Shown: positions 17,051 to 27,012, numbered from the stretch's first letter. The stretch: DNA of 64,000 bases from Stenomitos rutilans HA7619-LM2 (GCA_019358945.1 JAHHIE010000020.1:1-64000), one strand, 5' to 3'. Numbers and translations: made by a program. Notes: a model not told the origin generated them from the sequence alone.

Positions 17051-17965
17051 ATGTTTCTACGCTTCAACAAACGTGCTGTGAGATTCCCTGCGTTGACTCG
17101 CTTACGATCGCGCTGGGCGATCGTGGTACTCCAAACCTTCCTGGTGATTGTCTTTGCAGGATACTTGGTGGCACAACCGCTACCCTCGATCGCGCAAAGC
17201 CCGACTCTATCCATTGAACGTGATACGGCTAGTCAACAGCAGAGTGCGATCGTTGCTCAGGTTCCAGCACCTCCGTCCACCGACGCTCCTGCCAGTACGG
17301 GTGGTCTCAATCTCGATTTTGGGCGCATTCAACCCGACATTCCGTTTATTCTGGCGGGCATTCCCGTTACCCTGATTTTTACCATCTCGTCCGTTTTGCT
17401 TGGGTTGGTCTGGGGTGGTGTGCTCTCGCTGTGCAAAATTTCGGGTGTAAAGCCACTGCAATGGTTTTCGTTCTTCTACACCAGCATCTTTCGTGGCACG
17501 CCGTTGCTGCTGCAGTTGTCACTGATCTATTTCGCTACACCGCAACTTACGGGTTACAACATTACGCCTTATCAGGCAGGGGTGCTGACGTTTACGCTTA
17601 ACTCAGGGGCGTATATGTCTGAAACCATCCGGGCAGGCATTCAGGCAGTTGATAAGGGGCAGGCAGAAGCCTCCCTCTCACTGGGCATTCCTTACTGGCT
17701 CATGATGTGGGATGTCATTATGCCTCAAGCACTCAAAAATATTCTGCCTGCCCTGGTCAATGAAACCATTAGTTTGCTGAAAGATTCTTCACTCGTTTCG
17801 ACGATCGGCGTAGTGGAAATTCTCCGTGCTGCACAAATTGTCGGTGCCAATAAGTACATCTATTTTGAACCGCTGCTGTTTGCAGGACTCATTTACTACA
17901 TCCTGGTAATGGGGCTGACCTATGCAGCGAGTGCACTTGAAAGACGGCTAAGACGTAGCGAATGA
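17051..17965 (+). CDS. Polar amino-acid ABC transporter permease (HisM/GlnP family)
   Basis: 304 residues. A non-conserved N-terminal part with one hydrophobic stretch (about 22-45) and a Pro/Ala/Thr linker precedes the HisM-type permease domain from about residue 95. Motifs include IFRGTPLLLQLSLIYFA and the EAA loop EASLSLGIPYWLMMWDVIMP. It has about five membrane spans in the permease part. The extra N-terminal segment ending LPSIAQSPT looks like a signal-peptide-like remnant and is unusual for this family. It works with the binding protein at 16032 and the ATPase at 18047. Confidence 0.9.
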   Translation: MFLRFNKRAVRFPALTRLRSRWAIVVLQTFLVIVFAGYLVAQPLPSIAQSPTLSIERDTASQQQSAIVAQVPAPPSTDAPASTGGLNLDFGRIQPDIPFILAGIPVTLIFTISSVLLGLVWGGVLSLCKISGVKPLQWFSFFYTSIFRGTPLLLQLSLIYFATPQLTGYNITPYQAGVLTFTLNSGAYMSETIRAGIQAVDKGQAEASLSLGIPYWLMMWDVIMPQALKNILPALVNETISLLKDSSLVSTIGVVEILRAAQIVGANKYIYFEPLLFAGLIYYILVMGLTYAASALERRLRRSE

Positions 17966-18046
17966 CGCAGTACTGCTTGCGGTTGTTGCGACATTCTAGT
18001 GTCAGACATTACCCTTAAGGTATTGATAAAAGGAGCTTTGAAAGCC

Positions 18047-18781
18047 GTGAGTGAAACCATCATTAAAACAGAAGGGCTGCACAAGTCGTTTGGCAAGCTG
18101 GATGTGCTCAAAGGCATTTCCACGGAGATTCGCAAAGGTGAAGTGGTCGCGGTGATTGGGCCGTCTGGGTGTGGCAAATCCACCTTGCTCCGCTGCATGA
18201 ATTTGTTAGAAACGCCGACGCAAGGAAAAATTTACTTCAAGGGTGAAGAAATTACTGCCCCAAAAACGAATATTTCCAACGTGCGTCAACATTTAGGCAT
18301 GGTGTTTCAGCATTTCCATCTGTTTCCCCACATGACGGTGCTGAAGAACGTCATCTATGCCCCTACGAAGATATCCAAAGTGCCATCAGAGAAAGCCCGA
18401 GAGTTGGGTATGGAACTGCTGGCAAAGGTGGGACTGGAAGAAAAAGCAGATGTTTACCCATCTCGCTTGTCCGGTGGGCAAAAACAACGGGTGGCGATCG
18501 CCCGTGCCCTTGCGATGCAGCCCGATGTGATTTTGTTTGATGAACCCACTTCTGCCCTTGACCCCGAAATGGTGCAGGAAGTGCTGGAAGTCATGAAAGG
18601 GCTGGCAAAAACTGGCATGACGATGGCGATCGTGACTCACGAAATGGGCTTTGCGCGTGAAGTGGCCGATCGCGTCTGGTTTCTCAACGAAGGCTCTCTC
18701 GCAGAAGATGCCGAACCTGATACGTTTTTCAGCAATCCTCAGTGCGATCGGGCCAAGCAATTCCTTGAGAAGATGCTTTAG
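18047..18781 (+). CDS. Polar amino-acid ABC transporter ATP-binding protein (GlnQ family)
   Basis: 244 residues with Walker [10 protein letters not shown], signature [15 protein letters not shown], Walker [15 protein letters not shown] and switch-histidine VTHEMGFA, the typical GlnQ/HisP set. The GTG at 18047 was chosen: AAAGGAG lies 12 bases upstream and the product then matches the family start ([15 protein letters not shown]). An earlier in-frame GTG at 17999 would add 16 residues. It completes the three-gene transporter with 16032 and 17051. Confidence 0.92.
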   Translation: MSETIIKTEGLHKSFGKLDVLKGISTEIRKGEVVAVIGPSGCGKSTLLRCMNLLETPTQGKIYFKGEEITAPKTNISNVRQHLGMVFQHFHLFPHMTVLKNVIYAPTKISKVPSEKARELGMELLAKVGLEEKADVYPSRLSGGQKQRVAIARALAMQPDVILFDEPTSALDPEMVQEVLEVMKGLAKTGMTMAIVTHEMGFAREVADRVWFLNEGSLAEDAEPDTFFSNPQCDRAKQFLEKML

Positions 18782-18810
18782 TGGAATGGCTGAAATAACA
18801 ATCCGAACTG

Positions 18811-18879
18811 CCCCCCACCCCCAAGTTTGGGGGAGCCAAATCTCAGAGTCCCCCAAATTTGGGGGATTTAGGGGGCGAC
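18811..18879. repeat. C-rich hairpin repeat (CCCCCAAGTTTGGGGG type), copy 1
   Basis: Two consecutive hairpins, CCCCCAAGTTTGGGGG and CCCCCAAATTTGGGGG, separated by about 18 bases, follow the ATPase stop codon. A related copy is at 62440-62512. This arrangement is common downstream of cyanobacterial genes and can terminate transcription. Confidence 0.75.
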
Positions 18880-18943
18880 CAGGGTGAAGCGTGTCCCCTT
18901 AAGTCAGCGCCATTCTGCTTTAGTGCGTGAAGAGAGCGATCGG

Positions 18944-18965
18944 CCATCAGCGATCAGCGATCAGC
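18944..18965. repeat. STRR-like heptamer repeat
   Basis: Three units of CAGCGAT lie in the gap between the ATPase gene and the convergent acyltransferase gene. Confidence 0.55.
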
Positions 18966-19058
18966 TTTTCTTTAACGGCGGTTTTGCTTTGGATTCACTC
19001 TACACCCCATACCTGCAAGCACATAGCTTTGCTCTGAAGGCTGCCCGCTGCTCGCTTT

Positions 19059-20285
19059 CTAGGTTTCGATCGCCTTTTGCCGACTGGAACGGGAAAATTC
19101 TGACATGAAAGGTTTCTCGAACAGCAGATGGAAGCCATAGCTTGCTAACAGTGCCATAGGTACCCCCAGCAGCAGTAATCCAAAAAACTTGCTCACAGGC
19201 GAATGCAAACCACTCAGCGGTAATTCAGCCAGACCCAGAATGGGTAGATGAATCAAGTACAAACTATAGGAGAATTTCCCCAACCAGACGACCCATTTTG
19301 ATTCTAAAACGGCTAAAATGGCTAGGCGATCGTCTCGCTTTTCAGCCCGGTGAGTGGCACAGTCAACGATAACCGAGAGTGCAAAAAGGCCCACTAACAG
19401 ATCGCTGATGAAAACAGTGGAGAAGTTGGCATCAATACTGGGTCGTAGGAAATATTCAGCCGCTAAGCCTGTCAAGGACATCCAGGCAAGGCTGCGCCAG
19501 GGAAAACGCTTGCGGAGAGCGATCGCGGTACGTTTTGGCGAGAACACAATATGTGCGCCGTACATGCCCAGCGCAAACAGTCCTAAAAACCAGGGAATCG
19601 CCTGATCTAAAGGGCTGTGAGGCAGGAAATGCAGCGCCAAACCGATCGCGAACGCAAGCCCAACTGCTGTCGCCAAATTGAGCCGCCGCCAGACTAGCAG
19701 CAGCAGGGGAAACACAAAGTAGATTTGCCACTCCGTAGCGACGCTCCACATCGGAATCTCCATTTTATAGATCCAACTCAAGCTCAAATTTTGAATCAGT
19801 AAAACGTGAGACAGAATCGTGCCTTCTGTTAAAGCTGGCATTGACTCATTCCAGGCAACCCCCATCAAGCTTTGTAGCGGTCTGGGAATGACCAAAAACA
19901 ACAGCACCAGCAGGATGAGCGTCATGTAGTAGGGCGGTATAATTCGCCAAGCCCTTCGTTTGAGATATTGAAGTACGCCCCCTCTCAGTTGCCCTGTTGC
20001 GCTACGTACAACGGGCAGCATCAAGCAGAACCCGGAAAGCACAATGAAGATGGAGACCGCATTGCGACCGTGGGTCATCCACCGCGTTGCCCAGTAAAAG
20101 AGAACTGGTAATCCATCACCTTGCAGACCTGCATCAATTTCACGGTAAACATGCACTAGCACTACGTAGAAGGCAGTTAACCCACGCATGCCATCTAAAA
20201 ATTCCAGCCGAATTTTAGGTGGTAGTGGTGGGTTTGCTCCCGGTTTCAGCCCCTCCCCTTCAACGTTTGCCATAGCGAGTCCCAT
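19059..20285 (-). CDS. Acyltransferase 3 family membrane protein (OafA-like)
   Basis: About 408 residues. The acyltransferase-3 hallmark RLEFLDGMRGLTAFYVVLVHVY occurs near the N-terminus, including the catalytic-type His in LVHV. About ten membrane spans follow, with SIFIVLSGFCLMLP and a C-terminal FSYSLYLIHLPIL motif typical of the family. It probably O-acetylates or acylates a surface sugar or lipid. The start is uncertain: the ATG at 20285 is used, with alternatives at 20273, 20348 (ATG) and 20354 (GTG) and no clear ribosome site for any. No sugar-biosynthesis neighbour indicates its acceptor. Confidence 0.85.
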   Translation of the reverse strand: MGLAMANVEGEGLKPGANPPLPPKIRLEFLDGMRGLTAFYVVLVHVYREIDAGLQGDGLPVLFYWATRWMTHGRNAVSIFIVLSGFCLMLPVVRSATGQLRGGVLQYLKRRAWRIIPPYYMTLILLVLLFLVIPRPLQSLMGVAWNESMPALTEGTILSHVLLIQNLSLSWIYKMEIPMWSVATEWQIYFVFPLLLLVWRRLNLATAVGLAFAIGLALHFLPHSPLDQAIPWFLGLFALGMYGAHIVFSPKRTAIALRKRFPWRSLAWMSLTGLAAEYFLRPSIDANFSTVFISDLLVGLFALSVIVDCATHRAEKRDDRLAILAVLESKWVVWLGKFSYSLYLIHLPILGLAELPLSGLHSPVSKFFGLLLLGVPMALLASYGFHLLFEKPFMSEFSRSSRQKAIET

Positions 20286-20752
20286 GATGTGAGCGGGTTC
20301 AGTGAAATATTTTTTGCGATCGGTGCTAATTTTACCGTAATGCTCCATGAGCACAAGGGCTAACAGTCAGGCTTTAAAGTTCTTTCACAAGCGAGTTTTG
20401 CATCACCGCTTTGCGATCGACGGCTCAACTAATGACCTGCCTGTTCTTACTCCATTCTTATTTTTTTGGTTTAAGCTTCAGCCACAGTGAATTTAACATT
20501 CACTCGACCTCTAAATATGGCGATCGTATGTCGCTTGCGATCGCCCTTCCTAGCCCTTCTTCAAAGGTAAGAGCCAGCGCTATCAACAGGCATTGCGGCT
20601 TTTGCACTCACACGTTGAGCGGACGGCAACTGCCCCCATGCGGGTCAGCGACCGCTTGTAAGGTTTAGATGCTCCTGGTAGCTTAATTGAGGCTGGGTTC
20701 ATTCTATAACTGAGTTCGTTGCATCAAACCCTAAGCTTTAGGACACACCATT
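20286..20752. other. Gene-free region
   Basis: 467 bases between divergent genes. An 85-codon open frame (20411-20668) has no ribosome site, signal sequence or recognisable domain and is not called. The region probably holds the promoters of both neighbours; no specific operator or repeat was identified. Confidence 0.5.
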
Positions 20753-23485
20753 ATGACTTCAGAAAGCCAACGGTTGCAGGACTGCCGAGACGGAAAAGCC
20801 GTTTGGAAACTCTGGGGACCGTATCTCAGCGAGCGCCAGTGGGGTACTGTGCGAGAAGACTACAGTGATAACGGCGATGCCTGGAATTATTTAACGCATG
20901 ACCAGGCGCGATCGCGTGCCTACCGCTGGGGCGAAGATGGTTTGGGTGGCATTAGTGATACGCATAGCCTGCTGTGTTTTGCACTGGCCTTGTGGAATGG
21001 CAACGATCCCATCTTAAAAGAGCGATTGTTTGGGCTGAATAACAGTGAAGGCAATCACGGCGAGGATGTGAAGGAATACTATTTTTATCTGGATAGTACA
21101 CCTACGCACTCCTACATGAAGTATCTCTACAAATACCCGCAGGCAGAGTTTCCCTATGCCGACCTGGTGAATACGAACCGTAGCCGCAGTCGTGATGAAT
21201 TGGAATATGAACTGCTGGATACGGGCATTTTTGATGACGATCGCTACTTTGATGTGTTTGTGGACTATGCCAAAGTCAGCGCTGAAGATATGTTGATTCA
21301 GATTAAGGTGTGTAATCGAGGGCCAGAAGCCGCTGCTTTGCATCTCTTACCGACTCTCTGGTTTCGCAACACCTGGAGCTGGAAAGACGGTGGCTCCAAA
21401 CCTATTATGCAAAAGTACGAAGGTGCAGGGTATAGCGTTGTGCACGCGTATCACACCAATCCACTATTTAAAGAAAAGCTGGAAGACTACTATCTGTACT
21501 GCGATCGAGTCGTGCCCTTACTATTCACGGAAAATGAAACGAATAACGAGCGCTTGTTTGGAACTGATAATGACGGCCCTTACGTGAAAGATGCCTTTCA
21601 CAACTACGTGGTGCATGGGCAGACAGAGATGGTGAATCCCTCTGCGATCGGGACTAAAGTTGCGCCCCATTACCAAATCATGGTCGAAGTGGGAAAAACC
21701 CAGATCGTTCGGCTACGCCTGTCGGCAACACACCCCAACCAGCTTGGAAACCCTTTTGATGCGTTTGAATCGGTATTGACCGCTCGGCAGAAAGAAGCGG
21801 ATGAGTTTTACGCCAGCGTCACGCCAGCGTCGGTCAAGGCGGATGTCGATCGTACTAACGTCATGAGGCAGGCACTTGCAGGGATGCTGTGGTCAAAACA
21901 GTACTTCTATTACGATGTGGAAAAGTGGTTGGAGGAGCATAACGTTACCCCCTACATGCGCCCCGATCAGCGACGGCACGTGCGGAACAGCGATTGGCAT
22001 CATATGTATACCGATGATGTCATTTCCATGCCAGATAAATGGGAGTATCCCTGGTTTGCCGCGTGGGATTTGGCGTTTCACATGATTCCTTTGAGCATTG
22101 TTGACCCAGACTTTGCCAAGCGGCAATTGGAACTCATGTTGCAAGAAGACTACATGCATCCCAATGGGCAAATGCCTGCCTACGAGTGGAATTTTGGGGA
22201 TGTGAATCCACCCGTTCATGCCTGGGCTACCTGGGAGATTTATACCCGCGATCGAGAGCAGAATCATGGCGCTGGTGACATCAACTTCCTGAAATATGCG
22301 TTTTCTAAACTGCTGATTAACTTTACCTGGTGGGTGAACCGCAAAGACACCATTGGCAACAATGTTTTTGAAGGCGGCTTTTTAGGTTTGGATAATATTG
22401 GCGTGTTCGATCGCAGTGCGCCCTTGCCCACTGGCGGCATTCTAGAACAAGCGGATGGTACTGCCTGGATGGTCTTTTTTAGTCAGCGGATGTTGCAAAT
22501 TGCGATCGAGCTGGCGATCCACGATCCTCTCTATGAAGACCTGGCGATCAAATTCTTTGAGCATACATTATGGATTGCTGGCGCGATGGATCGCATTGGT
22601 GAAAACTGCGATGAGCTGTGGGATGAAGAAGATGGGTTTTTCTACGATTTGCTGCGCTTGCCTAATGGCGATTGCCAGCGATTGAAGGTGCGATCGATGG
22701 TGGGATTACTGCCACTGATGGCGATCGCGGTTTTTCCACCCAACGTCTTCGAGAAACTCAGTAAATTCAAAAAACGGGCGCAGTCTTTTTTGATGCGTCA
22801 TCCTGAATTGACAGCGAACATTCATCTACCCACAACGCCAGGTGTCAACGGACGGCTCATGCTTGCTCTGGTGAATGAGCAAAAGCTTCGTCGCACTTTA
22901 GCCATCATGTTAGATGAGACTGAGTTCCTTAGTGAATATGGGATTCGAGCGCTTTCCCGCTATCATCACGATCATCCGTTTCTCTTTGACCATGCTGGGC
23001 AGGAGTTTCGGGTTGATTATCTACCCGGCGATTCCAATACAGGGATGTTTGGTGGTAATTCCAACTGGCGCGGCCCTATTTGGATGCCTGTTAACTTTCT
23101 GCTACTACGATCGCTCATTCATCTCTATAGCTACTATGGCGATGCGTTTACGATCGAATACCCCACTGGATCAGGTCAACAAAAAACATTGTTTGACGTG
23201 TGGAAGGAAGTGAGCGATCGTCTGACCCGTATGTTCTTAAAAGATGAGTCAGGACGACGACCCATTTATGGCGGCGCTGAAAAGTTCCAAACTGATCCAT
23301 ACTGGAAAGATCTCATCCTCTTTTACGAATATTTTCACGGCGAAAACGGTGCTGGCATTGGTGCCAGTCATCAAACAGGCTGGACGGGCTGTGTAGCACG
23401 TATAATCCAGACAACAGGGTTTATGACGAAGGAGATTATTTCTCAAACCACCACTCCGGGCGATACGACTCGTTATCAGTATTAA
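20753..23485 (+). CDS. Large glucosidase, GH63/MGH1-like (alpha/alpha toroid)
   Basis: 910 residues, cytoplasmic, no signal peptide. The start RLQDCRDGKAVWKLWGPYLS with RQWGTVREDYSDNGDAWNYL matches large bacterial proteins annotated as glucosidase of the MGH1-type glycoside hydrolase group (GH63 clan). The C-terminal half has aromatic-rich motifs of an (alpha/alpha)6 barrel (WEYPWFAAWDLAFHMIPLS and WRGPIWMPVNFLLLRSL). The acid residues in AWDLAF and ENCDELWDEEDGFFYD are candidate active-site positions. The substrate is likely an oligosaccharide or glucosyl compatible solute, but this is unproven. It stands alone ahead of the CadD-like gene. Confidence 0.82.
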   Translation: MTSESQRLQDCRDGKAVWKLWGPYLSERQWGTVREDYSDNGDAWNYLTHDQARSRAYRWGEDGLGGISDTHSLLCFALALWNGNDPILKERLFGLNNSEGNHGEDVKEYYFYLDSTPTHSYMKYLYKYPQAEFPYADLVNTNRSRSRDELEYELLDTGIFDDDRYFDVFVDYAKVSAEDMLIQIKVCNRGPEAAALHLLPTLWFRNTWSWKDGGSKPIMQKYEGAGYSVVHAYHTNPLFKEKLEDYYLYCDRVVPLLFTENETNNERLFGTDNDGPYVKDAFHNYVVHGQTEMVNPSAIGTKVAPHYQIMVEVGKTQIVRLRLSATHPNQLGNPFDAFESVLTARQKEADEFYASVTPASVKADVDRTNVMRQALAGMLWSKQYFYYDVEKWLEEHNVTPYMRPDQRRHVRNSDWHHMYTDDVISMPDKWEYPWFAAWDLAFHMIPLSIVDPDFAKRQLELMLQEDYMHPNGQMPAYEWNFGDVNPPVHAWATWEIYTRDREQNHGAGDINFLKYAFSKLLINFTWWVNRKDTIGNNVFEGGFLGLDNIGVFDRSAPLPTGGILEQADGTAWMVFFSQRMLQIAIELAIHDPLYEDLAIKFFEHTLWIAGAMDRIGENCDELWDEEDGFFYDLLRLPNGDCQRLKVRSMVGLLPLMAIAVFPPNVFEKLSKFKKRAQSFLMRHPELTANIHLPTTPGVNGRLMLALVNEQKLRRTLAIMLDETEFLSEYGIRALSRYHHDHPFLFDHAGQEFRVDYLPGDSNTGMFGGNSNWRGPIWMPVNFLLLRSLIHLYSYYGDAFTIEYPTGSGQQKTLFDVWKEVSDRLTRMFLKDESGRRPIYGGAEKFQTDPYWKDLILFYEYFHGENGAGIGASHQTGWTGCVARIIQTTGFMTKEIISQTTTPGDTTRYQY

Positions 23486-23553
23486 GCCTTGATGTAGCCA
23501 ACACACGTTTTTTAGCGGAGAGCTTTAAATGCGAGGAGCTTTAGGGGAACGGT

Positions 23554-24210
23554 ATGAACTGGTTTATACAAGCTGTTGTTGCGGGCATAACAGCGTTTAT
23601 TGCAACCAATATTGATGACATTGTGATCCTGATGCTCTTCTTTGCTCAGGTGAATACGACGTTTCGCCCAAAGCATATTTTTATGGGGCAGTACCTCGGT
23701 TTCGCGATCTTAATTGCGCTGAGTCTGCCTGGTTTCTTCGGTGGGCAGGTGTTGCCCAAAGCATGGATTGGGCTGTTGGGCCTGATTCCCATTGCGATCG
23801 GGCTTAAAGAGTTACTAAACCAGAAAACGGCTAAACCGGACATTCAGAACGTAGCTGATGAGCTGAGCCTACCTCAGACGGGCCATCCAATCCGTTCAGC
23901 GGTTACTAGCCTGCTTGCGCCACCAGTCTATCAAGTTGCGACCATTACCGTTGCCAATGGCGGTGATAACGTTGGCATTTATGTGCCGCTTTTTGCGAGC
24001 AGTAGCCTCTCTAGCTTAAGCGTTATTCTAACTACGTTTTTCGTGATGGTTAGCCTGTGGTGTTTCATTGCCTACCAGCTCACTCAACATCCATTGATTG
24101 CGCAGGGCTTAACTCGCTGGAGCGGTGCGATCGTTCCCTTTGTACTCATTGGCCTGGGCCTTTTTATTTTGGTTGACAGTGAATCGTATCGGCTTTTGCC
24201 AAGGCTGTGA
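23554..24210 (+). CDS. CadD-family cadmium resistance-type transporter
   Basis: 218 residues, about six membrane spans. Two half-repeats carry the acidic motifs TNIDDIVILMLFFAQ (N-terminal half) and TVANGGDNVGIYVPLFA (second half), typical of the CadD/LysE-superfamily cation exporters. In staphylococci CadD gives Cd2+ resistance; in a cyanobacterium the physiological substrate is unknown. Its stop is 13 bp before the MFS start, so the two genes are probably cotranscribed. Confidence 0.82.
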   Translation: MNWFIQAVVAGITAFIATNIDDIVILMLFFAQVNTTFRPKHIFMGQYLGFAILIALSLPGFFGGQVLPKAWIGLLGLIPIAIGLKELLNQKTAKPDIQNVADELSLPQTGHPIRSAVTSLLAPPVYQVATITVANGGDNVGIYVPLFASSSLSSLSVILTTFFVMVSLWCFIAYQLTQHPLIAQGLTRWSGAIVPFVLIGLGLFILVDSESYRLLPRL

Positions 24211-24223
24211 GTGGGACAGGCGT

Positions 24224-25459
24224 ATGAGTCTTATAACTTCCAAGAGCCAAACTCGATGGCGGATTTCCTTTGTTTTAGCTGTCACAGTTTTTATCAACTA
24301 TTTAGATCGAAATAATCTCTCGCTGGCGATCCCTCGTATTGCTCAGGATTTTGGCTGGAGTGATCGCGAAATCGGTTCCAAGGGTGAATTATTATTAGCG
24401 GCCTTCTATGTCTCGTATGCCTTTTCTAACATGCTGCTGAGTCCTGCTGCTGAGCGGTTTGGGCCAAAGCGGAGTGTAATGGTGGCAATTGGAGCTTTCT
24501 CACTTATCACGCTCTTGAGTGCTCCCTTGGGATACTCTCTCACGGCGTTGATTGTATTGCGCCTCCTTTTGGGATTGGGTGAAGGCGTACATATTCCGAT
24601 GGCGAGTGCGATTACCAGCCGTTGGTTTTCGTCGAATGAACGATCGCGTGCCAATGCAATTTGGGGCAGCGGCATTCTGCTGTCTACGGCGATCGCGCCG
24701 CTCATTGTGGTGCCGTTGATTCAGTCTTGGGGTTGGCGACAAACGTTTGCTAGTTTGGGTCTTGGCGGGATGGTGCTGTCGCTGCCATTGGTTTACGTGC
24801 TAGTGCGAGATCAGCCGTCTCGCAAGGAGCGTCCCCAGCCATTTGTTACCGCTATAGAGGATGAGCAGGCAATTGAGTCGTCGATCGCGTATCGTCGAGA
24901 TGCTCGGTTTTGGCTTGTGGTCATTGGCGGGAGTCTCAATGCGTTTTGTGCGTTTGGCTTATTGAATTGGTTGCCGACCTACTTTAATCGTGCCAAGGGG
25001 ATTGATTTTGAACAATTGGGCTGGCCCCTTGCCCTGGTGTTTACTGCTGGCATTGTGGGTATTGCTCTGATGGCTTACATCGGAGACAGGCTGCAACGGC
25101 GAACGCAACTGGCTGGTATCGGCTTTTTACTGGCTGGTGGCATGGTGTACATTGCGTCTCTGACAACGCAGGTGGAACTGCTGGTGCTGTTTTTTGCGAT
25201 CGCCGTGTTCTGCCAAAGCGCGTATGGTGCTCAAGAATATGCCATTGTTCAACGTCTTTTGCCGAGCGATCAAGTGGGCGCAGGGACGGGGCTTTATAAC
25301 GGGTTGGCAGTTTTATTGGGAGGAGTCGGTGGTTCCTTGATTCCAGGCACCATTGTGGCGATGACAGGCAGTTTTGATGCGGGCATGCTTAGCATTGTGG
25401 TGGGTGCATGGCTGGCATCGGGTGTGATGTTTGTGCTGGCACGGCTCATTCGCTACTGA
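24224..25459 (+). CDS. MFS transporter, anion:cation symporter-like
   Basis: 411 residues with twelve membrane spans. It has the FINYLDRNNLSLAIPRIAQD first-helix motif of the anion:cation symporter branch (hexuronate, phthalate, phosphate-type carriers) and GLGEGVHIPMASAITSRWF in the first half. The ATG at 24224 was chosen because the open frame before it overlaps the CadD-like gene and is not membrane-like. Its stop codon ends at the base before the reverse stop of ackA. The substrate cannot be deduced. Confidence 0.85.
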   Translation: MSLITSKSQTRWRISFVLAVTVFINYLDRNNLSLAIPRIAQDFGWSDREIGSKGELLLAAFYVSYAFSNMLLSPAAERFGPKRSVMVAIGAFSLITLLSAPLGYSLTALIVLRLLLGLGEGVHIPMASAITSRWFSSNERSRANAIWGSGILLSTAIAPLIVVPLIQSWGWRQTFASLGLGGMVLSLPLVYVLVRDQPSRKERPQPFVTAIEDEQAIESSIAYRRDARFWLVVIGGSLNAFCAFGLLNWLPTYFNRAKGIDFEQLGWPLALVFTAGIVGIALMAYIGDRLQRRTQLAGIGFLLAGGMVYIASLTTQVELLVLFFAIAVFCQSAYGAQEYAIVQRLLPSDQVGAGTGLYNGLAVLLGGVGGSLIPGTIVAMTGSFDAGMLSIVVGAWLASGVMFVLARLIRY

Positions 25460-26671
25460 TTAGGACAAAAGACGGTAACAGTCTTGCGCGATCGCCCAAT
25501 CTTCTTGGGTGTGGATGACAAAGATACGCACAGTGGAATCTGCTGAGGCGATATCTTGATCGATGGGATGGTGCTGGTTCTTTTCGGCATCGAGCTTCAA
25601 GCCCATAAAGCGAAAGCTTTCGCAGGCAAGAGAGCGCACGATCGCAGCATTTTCGCCTACACCAGCGGTAAACACGATGGCATCTAAACCACCCAAACTG
25701 GCAAGCATGGAACCCATACACGATCGCAACCGATGGAGGTAAATATCTAACGCAAGCTGGGCTTGTGGATTGCCAGCGTCGATCGCTTGCATAACCTGAC
25801 GCAAATCGGCAGATACGCCAGAGATACCCAGCAATCCAGAGGCTTTATTAAGTTCCTGATCCAGACGATCAGTAGTGTAGCCCTCTTGCCGCATGAGATA
25901 CAGCAGAATACTCGGATCAACCGAGCCAGAGCGCGTTCCCATCATCAGCCCTTCCAGAGGCGTAAACCCCATTGTGGTATCAATACTGCGTCCATGCTGA
26001 ATGGCAGACAGGGAACACCCATTGCCCAAATGGCAAACCATCAACCGCAAGTCTTTGAGATCTCGGTGTAAAAGGTGGGCGACTCGATGAGCACAGTATT
26101 GATGGCTGATGCCGTGGAACCCATAGCGCCGAATCCCTAAAGTAACCCATTGGTAAGGTCCTGGATAGACTGCCGCCGCCTCTGGAAGATGGCTATGAAA
26201 GGCCGTATCAAAGGCCGCAATTTGTGGAATCTCTGCACCGAAAGCGCGTTCGATCGCCTCAATGCCTTCCAAGTTAGCGGGATTATGCACGGGTGCGAGA
26301 ACGGCTAAACGGGCGATCGCGTCCTTCACATCGGCGGTAATTCGCACGCTCTCTCGATGGTCTTGCCCACCATGTACGATGCGATGCCCCACCACATCGA
26401 TCGCGGATGGATGGTCAATGACTTTGGTTTTCCCACTCCAAAGGGTTTCTAGCATGTGAACAATCACATTTGAGCGCTGCTGGGCGGGCCCTTCTTCTTC
26501 TAACACAGTCGCCGCTGTTTTAACCTTAATTTCGGCAGCACTCTGATGATGAGTCCAGTCAACAGTAGCCTCCCAAAGCGGCTCAGGAGGAAGCTCTGGT
26601 AATGGATCACTTACCTCATACAGACAGCTTTTTTGGCTACTGGAGCCTGCATTGAGAATCAGAATTTTCAT
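25460..26671 (-). CDS. ackA: Acetate kinase
   Basis: 403 residues, full length. It begins MKILILNAGSSSQKSCLYEV, with the acetokinase signature 1 (NAGSSS), signature 2 (GHRIVHGG), GFHGISHQY and the nucleotide-binding TAGVGENAA near the C-terminus. It interconverts acetyl phosphate + ADP and acetate + ATP. No pta gene lies next to it. It converges on the MFS gene with no spacer between the stops; any termination must occur inside the opposite gene. Confidence 0.97.
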   Translation of the reverse strand: MKILILNAGSSSQKSCLYEVSDPLPELPPEPLWEATVDWTHHQSAAEIKVKTAATVLEEEGPAQQRSNVIVHMLETLWSGKTKVIDHPSAIDVVGHRIVHGGQDHRESVRITADVKDAIARLAVLAPVHNPANLEGIEAIERAFGAEIPQIAAFDTAFHSHLPEAAAVYPGPYQWVTLGIRRYGFHGISHQYCAHRVAHLLHRDLKDLRLMVCHLGNGCSLSAIQHGRSIDTTMGFTPLEGLMMGTRSGSVDPSILLYLMRQEGYTTDRLDQELNKASGLLGISGVSADLRQVMQAIDAGNPQAQLALDIYLHRLRSCMGSMLASLGGLDAIVFTAGVGENAAIVRSLACESFRFMGLKLDAEKNQHHPIDQDIASADSTVRIFVIHTQEDWAIAQDCYRLLS

Positions 26672-26803
26672 AGATCACGTTTGAAATGGGTGTCACAACA
26701 TTGCTCCTGAGTTTGTGATAGCGGTTTGTTTAACGGCTCACCTCTATCAAACTGTACGTTTTTGATTCATTCTAGTGGTGATGGAATGCGATCGCATCAA
26801 GTT

Positions 26804-26903
26804 AGGACTTACGCAAACCTCAGAGGTTTTGACCAAGAATCAGGCATCGTCATCAAATGTGCTCGCTTAAACCTCCGAGGTTTTGGTCAAATGCGTAAGT
26901 TCT
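26804..26903. repeat. MITE-like element with AGGACTTACGCA ends containing the 73-bp AAACCTC core, copy 2
   Basis: Terminal inverted repeats are AGGACTTACGCA (26804-26815) and TGCGTAAGTTCT (26892-26903). The core 26813-26885 matches the reverse complement of 15804-15876 and has the same length (73 bp). It lies 7 bp from another repeat element at 26911. No transposase is encoded, as expected for a MITE. Confidence 0.75.
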
Positions 26904-26910
26904 ATAAGTA

Positions 26911-27012
26911 ATACCGATTTAAAGAATGACGGCTACAGATCAATCGGTGGGTAGGGGCAAGGCATTGCCTTGCACCTACAGGATGTGTCGCATTTTCAAT
27001 GCAAATTGGTAT
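26911..27012 (-). repeat. 102-bp MITE-like element, copy A
   Basis: Ends ATACCGATTT and AAATTGGTAT are imperfect inverted repeats, and the centre is a GTAGGGGCAAGGCA palindrome. It is the reverse orientation of copies at 35569-35670 and 43325-43426, all exactly 102 bp. Together with 26804-26903 it fills the ackA upstream region (26672-27109), which holds no gene. Confidence 0.85.

Noticed and set aside
20411..20668. 85-codon plus-strand frame
   Set aside because: No ribosome site, no domain, odd amino-acid use; treated as non-coding.
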